This document shows positions 19,301 through 27,978 of a DNA stretch of 35,836 nt, one piece after another (within the stretch, counting starts at the first letter, position 1; each line of letters starts with the position of its first letter). The notes beneath the pieces are model-generated. The model did not search any database and was not told the DNA's origin. It saw only the letters and a list, made by a program, of their open reading frames with translations. The position numbers and the translations under genes are program-made. The DNA comes from Coemansia sp. RSA 922 (taxonomy: Eukaryota > Kickxellomycota > Kickxellomycetes > Kickxellales > Kickxellaceae), in the NCBI GenBank assembly GCA_027577415.1, contig JANBQS010000104.1, positions 1 to 35,836 of the forward strand, written 5' to 3'.

Positions 19301-21459
19301 TGGCTGGAGGAACGGTGCCCATGTCTTCGAGCAGCCAGGTTAACGAGGCGGGAGGTCCCAGCTCCTTGGACGTCTATGACACCAAGGTTGCGTTTGCCAA
19401 GGCGGCCTTGTACCTATCTATCTGGCAAGAAGCAACGAACTCGGTCAACTCAGGGGCCTTGCAGCAACGATACGAGCGTATAATAAGAGTGCATGAGAGC
19501 GATAAGGCGCACTACGGGTTTGCACTGTTCTACGACAATATGTTTAAATCGCTGAACAACAAGGACTTGTCAATGGGGTCCAAGGTACAGCAAGAAACGC
19601 GAATCTTGCAAGTGGGCTCGCTGCAGTACTATATTGTCCGATACTACAGCCGCTCCTTGGTCTGCAGCCCGCGGTACTTGTTCCAGGCACTGCCACGGCT
19701 GCTGACGGTGTGGCTGGACTTTGGCACCACTATCCTCCAGCCTTTGGATGTCAAGACCCCACGGCTTGTGGATCGGTACAAGTCCTGCAACCGAATTATG
19801 ATCAATATGTCCAGGCGACTGCCGTCATATCACTTTTTGGTAGTCCTGTCGCAGCTCGTGTCGCGTATCTGCCATTCTAACGACGAGGTGTTTGCTATTT
19901 TGGAGAGCATCATATTGCGCGTTTTGGAACACTATCCGCAGCAAACGCTGTGGCAGCTCATGGGCGTGCAAAGATCGACGTATACGGCGCGCTCGGAGCG
20001 ATGCAACGCTGTCTTGGCCAAGGCCCGGGCGTCGCAAAGCGCAGAGCTGAAGGGCGTGCGGGGCCGTAGTCGCAATGTCGGCATCGGCGTGCTCATACAG
20101 CAGGCGTCTAAGCTGACGGATATGCTGCTTGGTATGTGTAATGCTGTGCCTCCAGCACGCACTGTTACTACCATGCGAATGAGCAAGGACTTTAAGAAAC
20201 TGCTCAACAGCGCGCCCCTAGACATTATCGTGCCGCTTGAGCGGTGCTTGGTGCCTACACTGCCTGAGGCCTACGGTGGCATTGAATACGAGCTGGCATT
20301 GTCAGCGCGCCGCGAGGACGCAGACACTGGTTCCTCCACTGATGGCGCCAAAGGCACTGGGCTGTCAGCGTTGGAGCGAGCCATGCTGTACCAGCCGTTT
20401 TCGAGCGACTTGCCGACAATCTCCAGCTTTGGTGACGAGATCGAGGTCATAAGCTCGTTGCAGCGCCCCAAGAAAATAGTCATGCATGGCAGCGACGGAC
20501 GAGCATACAGCTTTTTGTGTAAGCCCAAGGACGACTTGCGCAAGGACGCCAGGCTGATGGAGTTCAATTCGATGATCAACCAGCTGCTCAGATCGAACAC
20601 GCAGACTCAGAAGCGCGGATTGCATATCCGCACGTACGCCGTCGTGCCATTAAACGAGGAGTGTGGATTGATTCAGTGGGTGGATAATACGGCTGGCTTG
20701 AGGCATATTATCATGAAGCTGTATAAGGCGCGCGGAGTGCAAATATCGGTTCCTCAGATCAAGGCGCTTTTGGAACTGACAACTCCGGGGCCCGCGGTTG
20801 TATTTACCGAATCGCTGTTGCCGCTCTTTCCGTCTGTCTTCCACGAGTGGTTTCTGCAGTCATTCCCTGACCCGCCGCGCTGGCTGGAGAGCCGCACGAA
20901 CTTTACGCGTAGCGCGGCTGTCATGTCGATGGTTGGTTATATTCTGGGGCTGGGGGACCGGCACTGCGAGAACATTTTGGTGGACGAGAATACTGGCAGC
21001 GTCTTGCATGTCGATTTTAACTGCTTGTTTGAGAAGGGCATGACGCTGGAAAAGCCCGAGAGGGTGCCGTTCCGCCTGACGCACAACATGGTCGACGCCA
21101 TGGGTGTCACGGGTTATGAGGGGACGTTCCGAAAGACCTGCGAGATGACTCTGAGTTTGTTAAGAGAGAACCGTGATGGCTTGATGTCTGTGCTCGAGTC
21201 GTTCTTGCATGACCCGCTGGTTGAGTGGAATAAACGGGCGACCCGTGGTAACCGCGTGGTATCTGTTAAGGAAATCGCTGGTGGGCAGCCTAACGAGCAG
21301 GCGTCTCGTTGTTTGCTTACTATCAAGCGCAAGTTGCAGGGTATTGTGCAAGGCGACTTGCCCATGTCTGTCGAGGGCCAAGTCGATGAGCTGATCCGCG
21401 AGGCTACCGATCCCGTGCGTCTATTTAGTATGTATATTGGCTGGGCTGCATATATGTAA
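13368..21459 (+). CDS. MEC1: PI3K-related checkpoint kinase ATR/Mec1/Rad3 (four exons)
   Basis: Exons 13368-13417, 13528-13795, 13913-14018 and 14216-21459 join in phase to 2555 residues. The introns begin GTAAGG, GTAAGT and GTACGT and end TAG. ATR/Mec1 senses RPA-coated single-stranded DNA with its partner Ddc2/ATRIP and drives the S-phase and DNA damage checkpoint. The protein is a HEAT-repeat solenoid with a UME domain near residues 757-840, a FAT region (roughly 1300-2000), a PI3/4-kinase domain (about 2220-2500) and a C-terminal FATC ending MYIGWAAYM. Catalytic residues are visible: GLGDRHCENIL with Asp 2389 and HVDFNCLFEKG with Asp 2408. An acidic run (DDDDD, about 17625) and a poly-Gly run (about 19260) lie in loops. 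All introns are in the first 850 bp. Length and order match the family. Confidence 0.94.
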
Positions 21460-21718
21460 TTGCGTTATATTAGTAGCGGCATATGTAGTACATATTATCA
21501 ATTGTCACATCACATGTCAAACAGTGTTGTTTGTAAAAATAAAAGTCACACATTGGCCGTGTCACCTGATCCTTTCTGGGCTCAATGGGAATGCAGCCGA
21601 GCGATGCATACGCACATAAACTTTCTTTTTTTTTTTTTTCTCTGCAAATTTACAAAAAGTAATATTTATACTTGTACAACAATCCTTTTTTTTTAATTAC
21701 CCATAGAATCGGCATTTA

Positions 21719-23374
21719 ATGGCGTTGCCAACTCGTAGTCAGCGGTACTGGCTAAGGACGCTGTCCATGCTTGGAGCGTGTTCAGCGACAACCACTTCAG
21801 GCACGATATACCTGTTTTCTACATACGGACCAGCTCTGTCACAGCGTCTGCACTTGACGAGCACACAGGCCAACGTGGCCGCGATATCGGCCAACTACGG
21901 CCAACTACTGTCTGGGCCGTTCTTTGGTTGGGCAGCAGACACTTTGGGTCCCCAGGTACTGTCGGGGTTTGCCGCTATCGGTTCTTTCGCGGCGTTTTCT
22001 GCCCTCGCCTACACCTACGAGGGCAGTCTGGGTATGCCTAGCTGGCTGCTCCTGGCTGGGTATATGATACTAGTGGGGTTGGCGTCGCAATCGGCTAATA
22101 TGGCGGCGGTGACAACGACGACTAAAAACTTTAAGCAAAACAGGGGAAGTGCCGTCTCTCTCTGCGTTGCATTTTTCGGACTATCGCCCTTTGTCTTGTC
22201 ACATGTCAGCACTTTGTTCTTTGCTGTGGGGGATACGCCTGATACCTTTGGGTATCTAAAGTTTTTGTCGTATTTGGGTCTGGGTACTTCGTTGATGGCT
22301 GCACTTAGTCTGACGGTTGTCGGGTTTGGTCCTAGTCGCCGGTATCGTCAGGATATACCTGATGGATTTATTGTCGACAGGGCTAGCGATACGAGCTCGG
22401 GCTTGCTTAGCGACTCGCATTCGGAGATCACCAATGATGAGGAGGCGCTGTTGGGGCAAGGCGCTGCGCCTGGATATAGTGCGGTTCCCAAGCCGACACG
22501 GGAGGACGCCGATGTATCGGCCACTGTATTGTTGGGTACTTCCGAGGCAGTGACAGCTTCCAGTAGTCCTAACACGCAGGCTGTGTTGGATCCTCGCGGG
22601 GCGCTGGACGGCATAGACTATGATACGGCGCGGGAACTAGGCGGCTTGTCTTATCTGCGCGATCCTGAGGCGCAGCTTTTGGCGCTGGTATTGTTTTTGT
22701 GTGCGGGTATCGGCGTGTTTTACAACAACAATATTGGAACCATCGTCAACGCCCTGTATTTCTCGTCTACTGATGAACCCGATCCTAGCGCGGCCCAACG
22801 TCTTATCAATCACCATGTGGCTGTGGTCAGTCTTGGTAGCTTTGTCGGACGACTGACTATCGGTGCAGTCACTGACTTTGGTAAGCGGCTCTGGGGACTG
22901 CCGCGTAGTGGTATTTTGGTGGTTGTTGTCTTTTGTATGGTTCTTTCGCAGATTATTGCTGGCGCCGCTGAGAACCTCACTACTTTGCTGGTTGGTAGTG
23001 CGTTGACTGGGCTGAGCTACGGATTTCTCTTTGGAGTTATGCCTACCCTGGTCAGTGTGTGGTTTGGTACTAAGCATTTCGGGGCGAACTGGGGTATGAC
23101 TACTGTGTTTATTGGATTTAGCGGGCAGGGATTGGGTGCCTTTTTCGGGTATGTTTATGACTCGAATATGCCAGACCAGGATCCCTCCAAATGTAAAGGC
23201 GGTGCTTGTTATCGTGACGCGTTTGTGCTTTCTATGGGTGTTAGTATGCTTGGATTGCTAGCTGCTATTGTTCTGGCTAGAAGGCGTGGCGATAGAAGGC
23301 GCGAGAATAGACGGCTGTGGGAGGCTCAGGAGATCGATCATATTGAATATGTTCCGTTTATTTTAGCCGAGTAA
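21719..23374 (+). CDS. MCH1: MCH1-like major facilitator transporter
   Basis: A 551-residue single-exon membrane protein with about 12 predicted membrane segments. The first half is N-terminal (about residues 15-205) and the second begins near residue 322 (LLALVLFLCAGIGVFYNNNI). MCH1 proteins are monocarboxylate-transporter-like members of the Nodulin-like/MFS group, and the yeast one is vacuolar; substrate is not established. Supporting motifs are GTIYLFSTYGPALSQRL in segment 1, GPFFGWAADTLGP after segment 2 and SYGFLFGVMPTLVSVWFG late in the protein. The long central loop (about 215-320) contains the acidic dileucine sequence DEEALL, a sorting signal for vacuole or lysosome. It starts 259 bp after the MEC1 stop and converges on the FunK1 fragment. 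Confidence 0.85.
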   Translation: MALPTRSQRYWLRTLSMLGACSATTTSGTIYLFSTYGPALSQRLHLTSTQANVAAISANYGQLLSGPFFGWAADTLGPQVLSGFAAIGSFAAFSALAYTYEGSLGMPSWLLLAGYMILVGLASQSANMAAVTTTTKNFKQNRGSAVSLCVAFFGLSPFVLSHVSTLFFAVGDTPDTFGYLKFLSYLGLGTSLMAALSLTVVGFGPSRRYRQDIPDGFIVDRASDTSSGLLSDSHSEITNDEEALLGQGAAPGYSAVPKPTREDADVSATVLLGTSEAVTASSSPNTQAVLDPRGALDGIDYDTARELGGLSYLRDPEAQLLALVLFLCAGIGVFYNNNIGTIVNALYFSSTDEPDPSAAQRLINHHVAVVSLGSFVGRLTIGAVTDFGKRLWGLPRSGILVVVVFCMVLSQIIAGAAENLTTLLVGSALTGLSYGFLFGVMPTLVSVWFGTKHFGANWGMTTVFIGFSGQGLGAFFGYVYDSNMPDQDPSKCKGGACYRDAFVLSMGVSMLGLLAAIVLARRRGDRRRENRRLWEAQEIDHIEYVPFILAE

Positions 23375-23816
23375 TACTTTGTTAATTTAATGAGTAGACT
23401 TTAATGAACCTATGATTGAACAAAGCAACACGGATATATCGAGCGGCTGTCTCTTGGCACGGATCAGAGGATATGCAACTTTTTTTTTTTGGTCAAATGT
23501 TGTAGTGTCCATGGGATGTATAAAAGTCGACTGAGCGTTCTGGTTTGGAACACTCGTCTGGCAAGAGTTCTCTCCTTTTTTTTAATTTTCTTTTAATTTT
23601 TTTTATGATATATCCATCTTGGTTGCCAAACTTAGGTTAGTCAACAATGAGGTTGTTTATTGGCATTTTTTTAGCATGAAGTTTTAACAAGTACGTTAGG
23701 CCTGTCAATGTTTGCTTGATATATTTAGTCGCAAGGGAATTCCTTGCGTGTTGAGGTCAAGAGGATTGTCAGTCACAAAAGTCGGCCCATTCGAGTAGCA
23801 GGATGTTACAGAGTCA
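23375..23816. other. Intergenic region with an orphan TATA box
   Basis: No convincing gene. A TATAAAAG at 23519-23526 is followed by about 80 bp of T-rich leader and only very short frames (such as MRLFIGIFLA near 23647). It may be the remains of a promoter whose gene was lost at the edge of the duplicated module, or a small unrecognised transcript. Confidence 0.35.
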
Positions 23817-24143
23817 TCACAGCCAGAGTCGTACCCCTTCATCGGCAAGCACCAGAACGTCAATTATCCAGTACTTTCCGTGCGCTTTACTATCTACAAA
23901 CTGCACGGCTGGGTTGAAGCCGCGCTGTTCGTCCTCTCCCATGCTCACGAAGACGAGCCACTCGACAAACAGCCTACGTCCACTAGGCATTCTTAAGTCC
24001 AGATCCGCCGAGGTCAAGACACAATCTGGGCCAGAGCAGTATACTCTGGCCAGAGACCCACAGAAGGTCAGGCCCCAAAGGAAAATGCGGCTTTCTTGGC
24101 TCTCGTACATGTGTCGGCTGTAACACAGCATTTGTCCCTGCAT
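23817..24143 (-). pseudogene. N-terminal fragment of a FunK1-type gene (module C)
   Basis: An open stretch of 108 codons from ATG 24143, beginning MQGQMLCYSRHMYESQ and ending LADEGVRLWL before TGA. It contains LARVYCSGP, FVEWLVFVSMGEDEQRGFNP and AVQFVDSKAHGKYWIIDV, matching the broken 5' part of the FunK1 gene at 10150 in order. The catalytic loop and DFD region do not follow: past the stop I see no HRDIS or kinase end before the MCH1 gene. So this copy has kept the 5' part and lost the 3' part, the opposite of module B. It lies 276 bp after the RRQRLR-tail gene, the same relative position as in module B. Confidence 0.55.
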
Positions 24144-24418
24144 CTCCTTTATATTGGGAGTAAAATGGTGGCCAAGCTAGAGTAACCTTATCATGTAAAC
24201 AAGTGTTATTTCACATTATATTTCAATTCATTATATTTGCCACTCGTATCAAAAATAATATGTGGATACTACTATAACAAATGAAATGTACCTGCCAGAC
24301 GAGCAGCATCAGGTATGACTTGAGCGGTCAAAATCCAGGAGTACAGAGTTTATGCCATCACTGAAAAAAAAGTTTCCTAAATTATCGGTTGACATTGTTA
24401 GTTGTTAAAAAATGGCCA

Positions 24419-24865
24419 CTACTTCTTTTTAACCAAGCGTTCGGTAGTGGTGCGGCCACGCAATCGCTGACGCCTAATTTCACTGGGACTCTTTTTTGCT
24501 TTTGCTGGTGCAGTATTAGTGGCATCGACATTGGCGGAAGCATCTGGAGCAACAGCAGCGGGGACTGGGGCAAGTGGATCGGCAGCTGGTGCGACAACGG
24601 GATCAGCTGCAAGGCTACTGGCAGTGAGTGGGACAACGGTGTCTGCAGGGATAGTGGGCGTAATATCCATTACATCGACCAGCTTTGACAAGCGAGCACG
24701 CTCAGCATTCAGCCCTCTCAACTCGTGACACGTGCTTTTGATTCTCTCATTTAGCTCCTTGTGTGCGGCATGCACTTGCTCAAGCGTAATGTTACAAGAC
24801 TCTGCACCTTGGTCGATAAGCCAGCTAATGTGGTCCAGAAAGGCGTAAGTATCGGTTTTATCCAT
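24419..24865 (-). CDS. Helical protein with RRQRLR basic tail, copy C
   Basis: A 148-residue protein starting at ATG 24865 (MDKTDTYAFLDH). The frame extends further upstream to 25084, but that part reads as A/T-run leader. Residues about 8-68 are helical (FLDHISWLIDQGAES, then TLEQVHAAHKELNERIK and LSKLVDVMD) and align without gaps with the damaged gene at 6322. A Pro/Ala/Val-rich linker (about 70-125) follows. The tail RRQRLRGRTTTERLVKKK ends the protein and nearly repeats that of the gene at 9422. It lacks the EQTRTLN heptads of that copy. Function unknown; a nuclear, dimerising protein is a reasonable guess from the helix plus basic tail. It is divergent from small gene C and upstream of a FunK1 fragment. 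Confidence 0.75.
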   Translation of the reverse strand: MDKTDTYAFLDHISWLIDQGAESCNITLEQVHAAHKELNERIKSTCHELRGLNAERARLSKLVDVMDITPTIPADTVVPLTASSLAADPVVAPAADPLAPVPAAVAPDASANVDATNTAPAKAKKSPSEIRRQRLRGRTTTERLVKKK

Positions 24866-25730
24866 ATGTAATTTGCGAGAATAAAAAAATTCGACTGTGG
24901 AGAAAAAAAAAAGAGGTATGATAATGTATAAAAAGGAATAGCAAAAAAGGGGGTGTTGCACTTTAAAGTATAAAGTGTTGAGAAGCCAGGCGCTACATGT
25001 ACTTACATGGCCAACAAGTAATTTGTTTTGGGAAAGAAAAAAATGAGTGAGTTGCAGGAACAACTTTTGTTGGCAAAGCCACACGGAGGACTAAAGGCTG
25101 GGGATGGTACAAAATGATGGCAGCTGCAGCTAATTGCGATTAAATACGCAATGTTTTAGGCAAAAGGAAACATTGGGCAATAGTAGAATTCAGATGCAAC
25201 TAAGCAATAATTTTCCTCTCGGTGCTGCTAGCATTCAATAAGCAAGCTTTGCAAACAGCTGTTTTTCTTTGGCACCCAAAACACGTTTCCTTTTTCTCTT
25301 CTTATTGCTAAGCTCCTCTTTTTAGCCCTTGGAAAGGAGACTTTGCTTATGACGAAACCATACGATGGACCAGCAAAAACCAGCGAATGGAGTTGACTTA
25401 TTCTGCATCGTGCTTAAAGCTGACGTCATAAGTCACGGTTGAGGTCTTCTTCTTTGTCCACCCCTTTCTGCTAAGAAAATCGTCATTGCAGATGGCCCAA
25501 CCTTGCTGCTTGCAAAAGTGTTGCATCCAACGAATGATGACGCGCTAAACAGCCAGGTAGTAAAAGACTTTGGCACTGTGGTTTTGCTCTCTCTTTTCTT
25601 GTCTACGCTTTTTGGGTATAAAAAGAAGTGCTGGAGCAGCGCCAACTTTTTTCTCTCCATCCACTCTACACTCTTCCATCCTATCGTTAGCAGCACTCAC
25701 TCGACACTCACAAGCACCGGATAATCAAAT
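24866..25730. promoter_or_regulatory. Intergenic region of divergent pair C
   Basis: 865 bp between divergent starts. Blocks at 25195-25560 match, on the opposite strand, the upstream regions of A and B: CTTATGACGAAACCA (about 25348), TTCTGCATCGTGCTT (25401-25415) and TTGCTTGCAAAAGTGTTGCA (25506-25525; B has the reverse complement near 8333). The part nearest the RRQRLR-tail gene is A/T-run leader. No other gene is seen. Confidence 0.55.
25617..25625 (+). promoter_or_regulatory. TATA box of small gene C
   Basis: TATAAAAAG, 114 bp before the ATG, followed by GCTGGAGCAGCGCCAAC (25629-25645) and CTCTCCATCCAC, both found in the same order in other copies. Confidence 0.65.
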
Positions 25731-25985
25731 ATGGATAGCTCTCTCACCCGCTCCAAAATGGCCATTGTCTATGGCAGTACTCCAGCCCAGGTCATTTCTA
25801 ATGCAAAGGAATGTGTTAAAAGTATGACAAAAATCGATGTAGATAGTAAAGAGTACGAAGGTAATTATAAATTCGGCGTGACTCATGTAATTCCTACTGG
25901 AAACAACGTAGAAGTGAATTTCAGTATTACTGACTCTAAAGTCAATGGCGACGAAAGGTATACTATTTCAATTATCGTTAATTAG
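25731..25985 (+). CDS. Small DSxVxGD-family protein, copy C
   Basis: An 84-residue protein with the family C-terminus ITDSKVNGDERYTISI. The first 15 residues (MDSSLTRSKMAIVYG) match copy A, and NAKECV at about residue 24 is shared with D (QAKECV). This copy links the others: A at the N-terminus, B and D at the C-terminus. The 5' leader (about 110 bp) matches that of copy A at most positions, more closely than the coding sequence does after codon 15. Predicted layout is a short strand, one helix and a C-terminal pair of strands, without targeting signals. The divergent partner is the RRQRLR-tail gene at 24419-24865. Function unknown. Confidence 0.75.
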   Translation: MDSSLTRSKMAIVYGSTPAQVISNAKECVKSMTKIDVDSKEYEGNYKFGVTHVIPTGNNVEVNFSITDSKVNGDERYTISIIVN

Positions 25986-26446
25986 AAGTAAAAGTCAACG
26001 GTTAGCAATTCCTAGTCCAAAGCAAGTGGTCCAACAATTGACCATTGCTGCCTGGACAAGTAACAAACACGACTCTGCTGAGACCTAGTTAAGCGTAAAC
26101 CGTATCCTTGTTGCTTGTTTTGTCGACACCCATGTGTATTAGCAAACTTGGAGTATAATACTTGGTCTGACATTATTTTTTGACAGTAGTTTTACTTTAT
26201 ATTCAATAAATGTCTTGATAATATTACTACTTATACCCTACACTGCAAACGCTAGCTACTTGCGCTGGTATTTTGCATAGGAATTTGAATTGGGTTGCAG
26301 ATATTCTAGCAACCAGCCTCAGAAGTGGTTATGGTGATATGCACGATTGTACTAGTATATGTCACAATGGAATTATGTAAGTGAGAATGTCCTCTATTCA
26401 GATGTGTTAAGCTTCTATCATGGTACATTTATTGAAGATATATTCC
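25986..26446. other. 3' region of copy C and intergenic DNA
   Basis: It contains the copy C 3' end, with AATAAA at 26205, and then AT-rich sequence leading into the tandem repeat. I see no gene in it. Confidence 0.4.
26205..26210 (+). terminator. Poly(A) signal of small gene C
   Basis: AATAAA within TTTATATTCAATAAATGTC, 220 bp past the stop; the same 3' block as in copies A, B and D. Confidence 0.6.
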
Positions 26447-26995
26447 GAATGTGTTCAATCCCTATTACTAAGCACTTCTATAGCCTTCCAAATTGCTACT
26501 TAGCATTACCATCCCCGATTTCTTTGAATGGCTTGCCAAAGTGTCAAAAGCAAGTGGGGGCGTCTTTCTTGGGCACCTTTGGCCGCCATTGTTTTTCACT
26601 TGTTGAGCAAGGCATCCCGGATTTGTTCAATCCCTTTCTACTAAGTACTTCTTTAGCCTTTGAAATAAAAGCTCGCTCGTCATTTCCATCCCCAGTTTCT
26701 GTTTATAGCCTGTCAGAGTGTCAAAAGCAAGTGGTGATGTCATTTTTAGCATTACTGGGCCGCCATTGTACTTCACTTGTTGAGCAAGGCATTCCGGATT
26801 TGTTCTATCCCTTTCTACTAAGTACCTCTTTAGCCTTTGTAATGGACCCTTTGGTATCTTTTGTGTCTGCCTTTGGTGTCTTTTTAAAGCGCCAAAAAGC
26901 AAGTAGTGATGCCATTTTTTGTCATTATTTGGCCGCTGTTGTGCTACATTTGTTGGCCAAGGTATTTTAGATTTGTTCAATTTCTTTCTGCCAAT
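26447..26995. repeat. Tandem repeat, period about 175 bp, just over three units
   Basis: The element TGTTGAGCAAGGCATCCCGG occurs at 26601, 26778 (one change) and, degraded, 26951; the following TTGTTCAATCCCTTTCTACT has a further upstream match at about 26451. Spacings are 172, 177 and 173 bp. Each unit also holds GTGTCAAAAGCAAGTG and GGCCGCCATTG. The plus strand is open across it from ATG 26359 to 26970 (203 codons, hydrophobic), and the minus strand is open for 117 codons. Unequal unit lengths, only one of which is a multiple of three, argue that this is non-coding or that a reading frame is incidental. It lies between small genes C and D. Confidence 0.65.
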
Positions 26996-27003
26996 AAAAC
27001 ACT

Positions 27004-27050
27004 ACGTAAGAGTGAGTAGTGCACACAACGTAAGAGTGAGTAGTACATCC
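27004..27050. repeat. Two tandem 24-bp units
   Basis: ACGTAAGAGTGAGTAGT at 27004 and again at 27028, with similar flanking bases. It lies about 80-125 bp upstream of the copy D TATA box and may be a duplicated regulatory site. Confidence 0.5.
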
Positions 27051-27128
27051 TACTGGCTGCGGGAATGTGTTTAGTGGATGAGCCGACCAAGCGGTCCTAT
27101 TTCCAACTTTTTTTTCGCACTTCGTTGA

Positions 27129-27136
27129 TATAAAAG
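27129..27136 (+). promoter_or_regulatory. TATA box of small gene D
   Basis: TATAAAAG, 126 bp before ATG 27255. It is followed by CTGGAGCGGCGTCCAC and CTCTCCATCCACTACAC, the family core-promoter elements. Confidence 0.65.
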
Positions 27137-27254
27137 GGGATTCTGGAGCGGCGTCCACTCTTCCTCAATAATTATCTCTCCATCCACTACACATCCTTTT
27201 ATTCCATTTTTAACCATACACATTTAACACTTGCAAGCTTTCGAATACTTGAAC

Positions 27255-27524
27255 ATGAATTACTGTCAAATGGGCATTGCCGAAGGCGCGAAAATAGAAG
27301 ATGCCGTTGCTCAAGCAAAGGAATGTGTTCGTAAAGCGACAATGATCAATGTCAATAGTACAGCATATTCCGCTACATATAAATATAATGAGAAGTATGT
27401 AGTTATCACTGAAAACAATTTTGAAGTGAGTTTCCATATTACAGATTCCAATGTCGAAGGAGACAGCAGGTTTTCTATCTCGTTTATAATTGAAAAGCTG
27501 TCAGGGCCAATGATTACTGCTTGA
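27255..27524 (+). CDS. Small DSxVxGD-family protein, copy D
   Basis: An 89-residue protein from ATG 27255 (MNYCQMGIAEGAKIEDAV). An earlier non-ATG codon at 27231 extends the frame but is unlikely to be the start. The family C-terminus is ITDSNVEGDSRFSISF, followed by 11 extra residues (KLSGPMITA end) absent from the other copies. QAKECVRKATMINV parallels NAKECVKSMTKIDV of copy C. Its core promoter and 3' AATAAA block belong to the family, but the long upstream region and a divergent partner gene were not found here: the 175-bp repeat lies there instead. It is therefore a solo copy. Function unknown. Confidence 0.72.
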   Translation: MNYCQMGIAEGAKIEDAVAQAKECVRKATMINVNSTAYSATYKYNEKYVVITENNFEVSFHITDSNVEGDSRFSISFIIEKLSGPMITA

Positions 27525-27978
27525 TTTCTAGAAGCAACTGGTCAACTAGCACCATCCTAGTAAACAATGTATGGAACTGTTAGTAATCTCAACGGTGCTT
27601 CCAAACGAAACTCATTTAGCAAGTACTGTGTTTATTATTCTAGCAGAGTTTCACCCTATATTCAAATAAATTTACTATTCACACTGTCAAGGGGAATATA
27701 TTAATGAAAGTAGTTGTTTTTTTAGACAGGGGGTATCTCTGGCTGACTAACCGGGCACTGTTCTATCCAACTACAACCTTGTTTGCATACTAAGCTCAGG
27801 CGAGGGACGATATTCCACGAGACAGCACGCTGGACAATTGTCAGAATCTTAGTTAACGCTGCTAAATAGCTCGCCTCTTCCTACAAGACACTAGTGAAGT
27901 GGGCAAGTCGCCAACCCCTCTGTCACCACACACCTGCAACTACGGAAAAATTTGATATTTACCTGTAAGAGATTCAAA
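27525..27978. other. 3' region of copy D and intergenic DNA
   Basis: It holds the copy D poly(A) block and then unremarkable sequence up to the stop of the converging F-box-like gene. No gene seen. Confidence 0.4.
27665..27670 (+). terminator. Poly(A) signal of small gene D
   Basis: AATAAA within CCTATATTCAAATAAATTTAC, 141 bp past the stop; the family 3' block. Confidence 0.58.

Larger units (their letters stand above)
23817..26215. repeat. Three-gene module C: inverted counterpart of module B
   Basis: The order is FunK1 fragment (minus), RRQRLR-tail protein (minus), small gene C (plus), the mirror image of 7705-11671. The CSN12-MEC1-MCH1 core lies between the two arms. Module C is shorter because of a truncated FunK1 gene and an 865-bp rather than 1280-bp intergenic region. 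Confidence 0.6.

Noticed and set aside
20237..20452. Numerous frames inside MEC1, PTA1, OCT1 and CSN12 on both strands
   Set aside because: They overlap genes with clear family signatures and are shadows caused by G/C-rich codon use.
24316..24357. Minus-strand LLDFDRS resembling a kinase DFD motif
   Set aside because: Only about ten residues, out of order (5' of the FunK1 N-terminal fragment) and without HRDIS nearby; too short to claim.
26359..26970. 203-codon frame across the tandem repeat taken as a repeat protein
   Set aside because: Only one of the three unit spacings is a multiple of three and the opposite strand is open too; kept as a repeat rather than a gene.
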